Shown here: positions 57,607 through 64,000 of the stretch, in pieces
How the letters are laid out: each line of letters starts with the position of its first letter
Numbering within the stretch: the stretch's first letter is position 1
Assembly: GCF_000312505.2 (NCBI RefSeq)
Contig: NZ_HG326227.1
Span: 171,120 to 235,119 of the forward strand
Direction: 5' to 3'
DNA from: Fenollaria massiliensis
GTDB taxonomy: Bacteria > Bacillota > Clostridia > Tissierellales > Peptoniphilaceae
Length of the DNA: 64,000 bases
Program-made: the position numbers and the translations under genes
The notes under the pieces: generated by a model
Seen by the model: the letters and a program-made list of their open reading frames with translations, nothing else
What the model was told of the DNA's origin: nothing
The model's database searches: none

Positions 57607-57612
57607 TATAAT
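57607..57612 (+). promoter_or_regulatory. -10 element of rnpB
   Basis: TATAAT ten bases before the predicted 5' end of RNase P RNA; the -35 area is A/T-rich without a clear box. Confidence 0.6.
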
Positions 57613-57621
57613 TAAATTTGT

Positions 57622-57953
57622 AATGAGTAAACCAGATGGTTGCGTGCTTAGGCATGAGGAAAGTCCGTGCTCCACAGAGCAGAATGCTGGATAACGTCCA
57701 GTGAAGGCGACTTCAAGGATAGTGCAACAGAAATAAACCGCCATTATTGGTAAGGGTGGAAAGGCAGTGTAAGAGACTACCTACTTTTAGGCGACTAAAG
57801 GTGACATGTAAACCCCATTCGGAGCAAAACAAACAAGGGTCAAAGGTTATTGCTCGTAACCTCCTGTAAGGTAAGTTGCTTGATTTTAGTGGTAACACTA
57901 AAACTAGATAGATAACCATCTAATACAGAACACGGCTTATAGGTTTACTCATT
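57622..57953 (+). ncRNA. rnpB: RNase P RNA
   Basis: The catalytic RNA that trims tRNA 5' ends. The universally conserved segment GAGGAAAGTCCGTGCTC is at about 57656-57672, and ACAGAACACGGCTTATAGG closes the core near 57943. The terminal helix P1 is formed by GAGTAAACC at the 5' end and GGTTTACTC at the 3' end. I place the ends from this helix to within a few bases. No terminator follows, and queT starts 32 bases later. Confidence 0.93.
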
Positions 57954-57984
57954 TACATAAAATTTTCAGCAAGGGAGCTATTAA

Positions 57985-58476
57985 ATGAAAACAAAAACAA
58001 ACACTATTACAAAAGCGGCGATAATCGCCACACTTTACACAATACTAATACTTTTACAAACAGTATTACCATTTCAACAATTGACATTTGGACCAATACA
58101 ATTAAGATTAGCTGAAGGACTTACAGTTCTTCCTCTAATGGAGGCTGCAGCAGTGCCTGGACTTTTCGTAGGATGCTTAATTTCTAACATATTTTTATCA
58201 TTTATGTCAGGTTATGGCATGATAGATATTATATGCGGAAGCTTAGTAACATTACTTGCAGCTTATTTAACAAGAAAATCAAAATCTAAATACTTAGCAA
58301 TGCTACCACCTATTATATTAAATGGATTTTTAGTATCAATCTGGGTATCATATTTCTCAAATATACCATATTTCACTACAGTTTTAGGAATCATGGGCGG
58401 AGAAGCAATAAGTGTTGCAGTATTTGGATCATTAATTTATTATATTTACGATAAAAGAATTAAAAAGGTGATTTAA
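57985..58476 (+). CDS. queT: QueT-family queuosine-precursor transporter (ECF S-component type)
   Basis: A 163-residue protein with about five membrane spans. The family pattern is clear: AAIIATLYTILILLQTVLP, FGPIQLRLAEGLTVLPLMEAAAVPGLFVGCLISNI, and GMIDIICGSLVTLLAAYLTRKSKS. QueT proteins are thought to import preQ1 or another queuosine precursor with an energy-coupling module, which fits queA and tgt in this window and the absence of preQ1 synthesis genes here. I see no preQ1 riboswitch in the 32 bases before it. The site AAGGGAG precedes the ATG. Confidence 0.87.
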   Translation: MKTKTNTITKAAIIATLYTILILLQTVLPFQQLTFGPIQLRLAEGLTVLPLMEAAAVPGLFVGCLISNIFLSFMSGYGMIDIICGSLVTLLAAYLTRKSKSKYLAMLPPIILNGFLVSIWVSYFSNIPYFTTVLGIMGGEAISVAVFGSLIYYIYDKRIKKVI

Positions 58477-59504
58477 TGAAAAAAAGAAGAATAATTACAA
58501 TAACTATACTAGTACTTATACTTATTGCGATTATATGGAAGATAAACTCATGTGTATCATGGATGTATAAGCCTTATGACCCTAATGACGACACTGAATA
58601 TACTATAGAGATACCAGAAGGCAGCGGTGCATCCTATGTGGCAAAAGAGCTTTATGATAAAAAAATAATTAGAAATGGAACTGCTTTTAAAGATGTGCTT
58701 AAGGACAATGACCTTGAAAAGCACATAAAGAGCGGTACTTTTAAGGTGAAAAAATCTATGACTTTGCTAGAAATTGCGAATATTATCGCTGGAGAAGGAG
58801 AAGAAGCTAAGGGCGAAATTATCAAGGTAACTATACCAGAAGGTTTTGAACTTACTCGTATTGCACAAAGACTTGAAGAAAAAGGCTTGGTATCTAGTGA
58901 AGAATTTTTAAATGAATGCAAAAATGTTGATAAATATAAAGAAAAGTATGAATTTTTATCAAATATAAATAATGATACCCTAGAAGGATTTTTATTTCCA
59001 GCAACTTATGATATTGCTATGGGATCAAGCAGCGAGGAAATCATAACTAAGATGCTTAATGCTTTTAATAATATTTATAGCAAAATTAGCTCTGAAGTTG
59101 ATGATTTAAATAAGCTAATCACTTTAGCTTCAATTGTAGAGAGAGAAGCTAAACTTGAAGAAGAAAGACCTATCATAGCAAAAGTGTTTTTAAATAGAAT
59201 TGATAAAAATATTAGGCTTCAATCATGCGCTACAATTCAATACGCGCTTGGCGAGAGAAAGCCAAAGCTTTCAAATGAAGACTTAAAGATTGACTCACCA
59301 TACAACACATATACACACGATGGCCTCCCTCCAGCACCTATTTGCAATCCTGGAGAGGCATCGATTGTTGCAAGTCTTCATCCAGCTGATGTTGACTACT
59401 TATACTTTGTAGTTAAACCTGGCTCAGACGGCGCACATAATTTCTCTTCTGATTATAATAAGTTCTTAAATGATAAAAAGGACTACAAGAGCAACAATGA
59501 TTAG
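58476..59504 (+). CDS. mltG: Endolytic murein transglycosylase MltG
   Basis: A 342-residue membrane-anchored enzyme that cuts nascent glycan strands. One N-terminal span (IITITILVLILIAIIW) is followed by a LysM-like region (EIPEGSGASYVAKELYDKKII, and PEGFELTRIAQRLEEKGLVS) and the catalytic domain with LEGFLFPATYDI, IVEREAKLEEERPIIAKVFLNRI (catalytic Glu) and NTYTHDGLPPAPICNPGEASI. Its order before trmR and the U32 peptidase matches yrrL-yrrM-yrrN/O in Bacillus. It overlaps the queT stop by one base. Confidence 0.94.
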   Translation: MKKRRIITITILVLILIAIIWKINSCVSWMYKPYDPNDDTEYTIEIPEGSGASYVAKELYDKKIIRNGTAFKDVLKDNDLEKHIKSGTFKVKKSMTLLEIANIIAGEGEEAKGEIIKVTIPEGFELTRIAQRLEEKGLVSSEEFLNECKNVDKYKEKYEFLSNINNDTLEGFLFPATYDIAMGSSSEEIITKMLNAFNNIYSKISSEVDDLNKLITLASIVEREAKLEEERPIIAKVFLNRIDKNIRLQSCATIQYALGERKPKLSNEDLKIDSPYNTYTHDGLPPAPICNPGEASIVASLHPADVDYLYFVVKPGSDGAHNFSSDYNKFLNDKKDYKSNND

Positions 59505-60138
59505 CAGATTTATAGATGAGGATGTTTTTAAATATATAGAAAATTTTTCCTCTGAAAGAGAGAATTTTAAAGAGCTTGTTGATTATGCCGAAACTAATAG
59601 AGTGCCTATTGTTTCACAAGATGTGGCAAGATTTATAGAGCTTTTGCTTAAAATTATTAAGCCTAAAAATATTTTAGAGATAGGCTCAGCTATAGGCTAT
59701 TCTTCATTGATTATGTCTAAAGCCTCAGGTGCCGATATATTAACCATAGAAAAAGATGAGGAAACTTTTAAGGTATTAAAAGAAAATCTTAAGAAATATG
59801 ATACGGATAATAAAATAAAAGCTATCAATGACGATGCTATAAACACGTTGAAATCTATGGATAAAGAAGAAAAATTTGATTTTTGCTTTATTGATGCTAA
59901 TAAATCACAATATGAAGAGTATTTAAACTTAGTATATGATTTAACAAGAGACAATGCTCTCATACTTATAGATAATATTTTATTTAGAGGCTTTGTGGCA
60001 AAAGATGAAGATAATAAAAGATATAGAACTATAATAAAGAATTTAAAAAAATTTATAGAAGATGTTAAAAGCGATAAGAGATTTACAGCAAGTTTACTTA
60101 CTGTTCACGACGGCTTATTGCTTTTAAGGAAGGAGTAA
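59497..60138 (+). CDS. trmR: tRNA 5-hydroxyuridine methyltransferase (O-methyltransferase, TrmR-like)
   Basis: A 213-residue SAM-dependent O-methyltransferase. Motifs are ILEIGSAIGYSSLIMS near 57 (SAM binding), LTIEKDEETFKVLKENL near 80, FDFCFIDANKSQYEEYL near 125 with the acidic metal ligand, and LILIDNILFRG near 155. The position between mltG and a U32 peptidase matches Bacillus yrrM (trmR), which makes 5-methoxyuridine at tRNA position 34. The ATG at 59497 overlaps mltG by eight bases; an upstream in-frame start lies deeper in mltG. Confidence 0.85.
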   Translation: MISRFIDEDVFKYIENFSSERENFKELVDYAETNRVPIVSQDVARFIELLLKIIKPKNILEIGSAIGYSSLIMSKASGADILTIEKDEETFKVLKENLKKYDTDNKIKAINDDAINTLKSMDKEEKFDFCFIDANKSQYEEYLNLVYDLTRDNALILIDNILFRGFVAKDEDNKRYRTIIKNLKKFIEDVKSDKRFTASLLTVHDGLLLLRKE

Positions 60139-60139
60139 G

Positions 60140-61375
60140 ATGAAAAAAGTAGAATTACTAGCACCAGCAGGTGATTTAGAAAAGTTTAAAACTGCAATAC
60201 AATATGGAGCTGATGCTGTTTACTTAGCTGGGGACAAGCTAGGTTTGAGAACTGCTTCTAAAAATTTTAGTTTAGATGATATAAAAGAAGCAACTAAGCT
60301 TGCTCATGATTTAGATAAAAAAGTTTATTTAACACTTAATGTTATATCACACAACAAAGACCTTGAAGGTGTAGATGAGTATATACAAAGTTTAGACGAG
60401 GCAGGTGTAGACGCTTTTATAGTCTCAGACCCAGGTATTTTTCAAAAAGTTAAAACACTTGCACCAAGTAAAGAAATTCATATAAGCACTCAAGCAAATA
60501 TTACAAATACTGCTACAGTTGAGTTTTGGAAGAGTCTTGGAGCAGATAGAGTTATACTTGCTAGAGAATTAAGTTTAGAGGAAATAAAAGAAATAAGGGA
60601 CGAAGTAAAAGATAGCATCATGATTGAAGCCTTTGTCCATGGAGCAATGTGCATGAGCTACTCGGGCAGATGCCTTTTATCAAACTTCATGACAGGTAGA
60701 AGCGCTAACATGGGCGACTGCGCCCATCCATGCAGATATAAATATTATCTTATGGAAGAGACAAGACCTGGAGAGTACTATCCTATAACAGAAGATGAGA
60801 AAGGTTCATACATCATGAACTCAAAGGATCTTTGCATGATTAACCACATTCCAGAGCTAGTTGAAGCTGGGGTTGATTCATTCAAAATCGAGGGTAGAGT
60901 AAAGTCTGAATACTATGTTGCTACAGTTATTAATCAATATAGAAGAGCTATAGATGATTATTATGAAGATATTGAAAAATATAAATTCAATAGAGACAAT
61001 AACATTTATTTAGAAGAGATAATGAAGGTTAGTCACAGAGACTTTACTACAGCATTCTTCTTTGGAGATGTTAAGGAAGCGTCACTAACTTATGACAACT
61101 CTTCATATATTAGGCTGTATGACTTCATTGCAAGAGTTTTAGACTACGATGAAGATAAAAAGCTTATGAAGGTTCAAGAGAGAAATAAATTCTCCATCGG
61201 AGACGAAGTAGAGATATTTGGACCAAAATTTTATGATAAATTTACCATAAATAAAATTTATGATGAAGACATGAATGAGGTAGATAATATAAACACACCT
61301 ATGAAGGAAGCATATATACCTTATGACAAGAAAGTCGAATATAATTATATGATTAGAAGGAAGGCAAATGAATAA
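60140..61375 (+). CDS. U32 family peptidase-like protein, TrhP type (tRNA U34 hydroxylation)
   Basis: A 411-residue protein. It opens with VELLAPAGDLEKFKTAIQYGADAVYLAG, then STQANITNTATVEFWKSLGADRVILARELSLEEI near 115, and the cysteine region AMCMSYSGRCLLSNFMTGRSANMGDCAHPCR near 170, followed by FKIEGRVKSEYYVATV. The cysteines match Fe-S-binding U32 members. In E. coli TrhP and B. subtilis homologs hydroxylate wobble uridine in tRNA, and here the gene directly follows the predicted methyltransferase of the next step. The match to YrrO rather than YrrN is not certain. It overlaps the ATPase gene by eight bases. Confidence 0.88.
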   Translation: MKKVELLAPAGDLEKFKTAIQYGADAVYLAGDKLGLRTASKNFSLDDIKEATKLAHDLDKKVYLTLNVISHNKDLEGVDEYIQSLDEAGVDAFIVSDPGIFQKVKTLAPSKEIHISTQANITNTATVEFWKSLGADRVILARELSLEEIKEIRDEVKDSIMIEAFVHGAMCMSYSGRCLLSNFMTGRSANMGDCAHPCRYKYYLMEETRPGEYYPITEDEKGSYIMNSKDLCMINHIPELVEAGVDSFKIEGRVKSEYYVATVINQYRRAIDDYYEDIEKYKFNRDNNIYLEEIMKVSHRDFTTAFFFGDVKEASLTYDNSSYIRLYDFIARVLDYDEDKKLMKVQERNKFSIGDEVEIFGPKFYDKFTINKIYDEDMNEVDNINTPMKEAYIPYDKKVEYNYMIRRKANE

Positions 61376-62504
61376 ATTATCTTCTTTATATGACGATAAA
61401 GGCATACTAGAGATACAAAGTAGTAAAGCTGAAGAATTTATTAAAAATACAATTGATTACGCCATTAATAACAGAGCTAGCGATATACACTTTGAACCTT
61501 ATGATAAGTATATATTGATTAGACTTAGAATTGATGGCGAACTTGTGTTTTTTAAAAAGATTAATAAAAATGCTTATCAAAACATTGTCAATATAATTAA
61601 AATTAAGTCTGAGTGTGATACTGCGATTAAATTTGCGCCTCAAGACGGAAGATTTAGCCATGGCGATGTTGATCTAAGAGTTTCCTTTATCGATGCTATA
61701 TATGGAGAGAAAATTTGTATTAGAATTCTAAACAATAAAGAGATGTTTACTATTGACAATATAGGTTTGTCAGAGAAAGCAAAAGAATTATTCAATAAAA
61801 TAGTTAAATATAAGTATCAAATGACTATAATAACTGGACCAACTGGTTCAGGTAAAAACTCAACTATGTATACTATGCTCAATAACTTAGACAAAAAGCG
61901 TCTAAGTATTGTTAGCGTTGAGGACCCTGTTGAGTATAGAGTTAATGATATAGATCAAATTGAAATACATGATTATAAAGACATAACATTTGCAAACACA
62001 CTTAGGGCCATACTTAGACAGGACCCTGATGTCATAGCCATTGGCGAAATAAGAGACGAAGAATCTGCACAGATAGCTGTAAGAGCTTCTCTAACTGGTC
62101 ACAAAATAATTACGACTCTTCATAGTATGAGTCCTGTAACAAGCATTAACAGACTATTAGAGATGGATGTAGAGGCTTCGTATTTATTTACCTCATTAAA
62201 CGCTATAATAAATCAAAGACTTGTTAAACGATTAAAGTCATCTTATGAAGACATAGATTTTGATGATGATAATGACAAATACTTTGGAAGAATAGCTGTT
62301 TTTGAAATAATGCTTATCAATGATAAGATACGTGACCTATTACTAAAAAATAATACTAAGCTAAGCAGTGAAATTTATAACGAGATGAAAAAGCTATCTG
62401 ACTATGTCAGTTTTGAAGACTCGATAAATTATTTACTTGAACATAAGTTTATAGATGAAAAGACTTACGAAGAGTTCAAAGAAGGCGACATCAATGAAAT
62501 TTGA
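61368..62504 (+). CDS. Type II/IV secretion ATPase (PilB/ComGA/GspE family)
   Basis: A 378-residue hexameric ATPase that drives pseudopilus or pilus assembly. It shows ASDIHFEPYD near 40, RIDGELVFFKK, then Walker A GPTGSGKNST near 163, the Asp box VSVEDPVEYRV, Walker B VIAIGEIRDEESAQIAVRASLTGHKIITTLHS and FGRIAVFEIML near the end. The N1 domain of PilB is missing, as in ComGA. The zinc-binding CxxC pairs of PilB/GspE are replaced by an acidic linker (EDIDFDDDNDK). The residue after the P-loop Lys is Asn rather than the usual Ser/Thr. It is followed by the membrane platform and pilin genes. Confidence 0.87.
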   Translation: MNKLSSLYDDKGILEIQSSKAEEFIKNTIDYAINNRASDIHFEPYDKYILIRLRIDGELVFFKKINKNAYQNIVNIIKIKSECDTAIKFAPQDGRFSHGDVDLRVSFIDAIYGEKICIRILNNKEMFTIDNIGLSEKAKELFNKIVKYKYQMTIITGPTGSGKNSTMYTMLNNLDKKRLSIVSVEDPVEYRVNDIDQIEIHDYKDITFANTLRAILRQDPDVIAIGEIRDEESAQIAVRASLTGHKIITTLHSMSPVTSINRLLEMDVEASYLFTSLNAIINQRLVKRLKSSYEDIDFDDDNDKYFGRIAVFEIMLINDKIRDLLLKNNTKLSSEIYNEMKKLSDYVSFEDSINYLLEHKFIDEKTYEEFKEGDINEI

Positions 62505-63710
62505 AATAATTTTTGAAAATAATAAATCTGAAAGCATAAGTGCAAAAAATATTTATGAAGCTTTTCAAAAGTCTAAAGAAAAAGACATAGATTTCATGGA
62601 TGTAAAATATTTTAGACCTGCTAAAATATATAGAATTCTTAAGATTAATAGCGTTAGCAAAAAGCATATAGCAAATTTTTTTAGAATAATTGCTTTCAAT
62701 CTTAAAATAAATAATAATTTACCTCAGATTTTGGAGCAAATGTATCAAAACTCATCAGCTCTAAGTGATCCATTGAAAAATTATTATCCATTAATTAAGG
62801 AGCTTATTGAGCACGGCTTTACCTTGTCGGAGATATTAGCAAAGCTTGATATACTTGATAATTTATCATTACTTAGTTTAAGAATAGCTGAAAAGTCTGA
62901 GCATATAAAATCAAGCAAAAACTCAAAAGACCTCTCAGAGCAAATTCTTGAGATAAGTGAAAATCTTTATGAACAAGAAGAGTATAAAAATACCATAAAC
63001 AATATAATGATAAAACCAAAATTTTTAATGGTGGCCCTACTCGCTTTTATTATCATGATTATAGTATTTTTAGTTCCACAGTTTTCATATCTTTTTGATA
63101 ACGACATGAATTTGATGCCAGATAGTCTAAAACTTTTACTTATTGTAAGTAATTCTATCAAATATAATTATATATATTATATACTTGCTATAATAATATT
63201 ATTTATTGCCTTTGCTATACTCAATAAAAACGATGGCTACTTATATGTAAAGCAAAGATATTTACTCGAATCGAAAAATGGTTTATATAAAACTAGAATA
63301 AATTACAGAATTTTATATTACATGCTAAGTATGCTTAGATCTGGCAGCAAAATAAATGAGATTTTTGATTTCTTTTCAAAAAATTTCGATCTTATATATC
63401 TAAGGAAAGAATTTGAAAGAATGACTAAGATGCTAAACGAAGGAGAGACGCTTCATAACGTGCTTGACTCAAGCCATATATTCTTAGACGATGTAAAGAC
63501 AATACTCATAACTGGTTACGAATCAGAAAATCTAGCTGAAATCATCGAAAATGTCTTGTCACTATACAAGAGAGATTTAAAGAGAAGACTTGATAAATTT
63601 GTAAACTCAATTGAGCCTATAATGACCATAATCATGGGACTAGTTTAATGCTGATACTTTTAATGGTATTTAAGCCTATGTATGACTCAATGACAAGTAT
63701 TATTTCATAG
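62494..63710 (+). CDS. Type II/IV secretion membrane platform protein (PilC/ComGB/GspF family), frame interrupted near the end
   Basis: The inner-membrane platform of the pilus apparatus. Two repeated T2SSF-type domains are seen, the first around ANFFRIIAFNLKINNNLPQIL and the second around YYMLSMLRSGSKINEIFDF, with membrane spans at ~180 (FLMVALLAFIIMIIVFLVPQF) and ~240 (YYILAIIILFIAFAIL). As read, the frame stops at 63648 after IMGLV. In the -1 frame from there, LMLILLMVFKPMYDSM continues to 63710, which is the expected last span and tail, so one T is probably missing from TTT at 63644-63646. Restored length is about 406 residues. The ATG at 62494 overlaps the ATPase gene. Confidence 0.85.
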
Positions 63711-63725
63711 AGGGAGGAAGTTCTT

Positions 63726-64000
63726 ATGAAAAAGTGTAAAATGAAAAAAGGATTTACTTTTGTAGAGATAATCATCTCTATAGCTATAGTTGCTATACTT
63801 ATTGCTGTTGCAATACCAGCTTATAAAGCAATCAAGACAAGCGCTGAAAGAACTGCACATAATGCAAATGTTGACCAAGTAAGTTCAGTTGCTTTATTAT
63901 ATTTTACAGATTTTCCTAAAGAAAAGAGCGTTACATCAGAAGTTTTATTCAAGCAAGGCTACTTAAAGATGATGTTAAGGTGCCTTCATCAATACCTGCA
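63726..64000 (+). CDS. Type IV pilin/ComGC-like major pilin, truncated by the window end
   Basis: A prepilin start: MKKCKMKKGFTFVEIIISI, with the prepilin peptidase site after KKG and Glu at position +5 of the mature protein, followed by a hydrophobic helix (IAIVAILIAVAIPAY). A soluble domain follows (AERTAHNANVDQVSSVALLYF). From about 63966 the frame appears to shift: adding an A at 63966-63968 gives YLKDDVKVPSSIPA instead of YLKMMLRCLH, which suits a pilin better. The gene continues beyond the window. The site AGGGAGGAAG precedes the ATG. It is the third gene of the ATPase-platform-pilin order. Confidence 0.82.
   Translation, partial: MKKCKMKKGFTFVEIIISIAIVAILIAVAIPAYKAIKTSAERTAHNANVDQVSSVALLYFTDFPKEKSVTSEVLFKQGYLKMMLRCLHQYL

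Overview
The window looks like a stretch of a low-GC Gram-positive (Firmicutes-type) chromosome, probably an anaerobic fermentative coccus-like lineage near Tissierellia/Peptoniphilaceae. Pointers are A/T-rich codons with AGA arginine, strong AGGAGG-type ribosome sites, TTGAAT/TTGACA-17-TATAAT promoters, pyruvate phosphate dikinase with DUF299-type regulators, two-subunit Fe-S L-serine dehydratase, formate-THF ligase, FloA/NfeD and the dgt-dnaG-rpoD order. The genus-level placement is inference. There is no phage, insertion sequence or CRISPR array. Almost everything is on the + strand; the exceptions are the serine dehydratase operon and one tRNA-Leu.

Layout. 1-750: end of a membrane protein, then a promoter, a perfect leader hairpin and a tRNA-Phe/Gly/Cys cluster. 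0.75-2.8 kb: DUF6873-like protein and hisS. 2.8-11 kb: secreted protein, purE-M-N-H, purine permease, fhs, YerC. 11-14.7 kb (minus): tRNA-Leu, sdaAA, sdaAB and a membrane-anchored amidohydrolase-like protein lacking metal ligands. 14.8-24.3 kb: degenerate PfkB-fold protein, YhaO/YhaN-type nuclease pair, phosphoesterase, nagB, CYTH protein, membrane protein, MTA/SAH deaminase, zinc metallopeptidase, trpS. 24.3-29.3 kb: purD and purL in one open frame. 29.3-32.4 kb: a half-length PPDK-regulator paralog and ppdK. 32.6-36.4 kb: ogt, pepT, macro-domain protein, an unknown gene and a CBS-ACT protein. 36.6-42.6 kb: ruvCAB, SpoIID-like protein, queA, tgt, yajC. 42.6-48.3 kb: NfeD-like, floA, phoH, ybeY, cdd, era, recO. 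48.3-57.6 kb: glyQ, glyS, full-length PPDK regulator, dgt, dnaG, rpoD, trmK, Nif3. 57.6-61.4 kb: rnpB, queT, mltG, trmR, U32 peptidase. 61.4 kb to the end: ATPase, membrane platform and pilin of a ComG/type IV pilus-like apparatus.

Themes. Purine synthesis is spread over two loci (purEMNH and purD/L), with a purine permease and fhs, which supplies the formyl-folate used by PurN and PurH. Pyruvate metabolism is represented by sdaAB/AA and ppdK, with two different regulator-like proteins. tRNA modification recurs: queA, tgt and queT for queuosine, trmK, trmR and a TrhP-like U32 peptidase.

A caution applies to the whole window. Several conserved genes (purH, the CYTH gene, dnaG, pilC, the terminal pilin) are broken by what reads as one missing base, mostly in short A or T runs. 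The purD-purL fusion and the glyQ/glyS junction may have the same cause. This pattern suggests base-calling or consensus error rather than gene decay, though frame recoding is not excluded. The most biologically interesting items are the half-length PPDK regulator with its own promoter beside ppdK, and the two degenerate enzyme-like proteins (amidohydrolase fold and PfkB fold).
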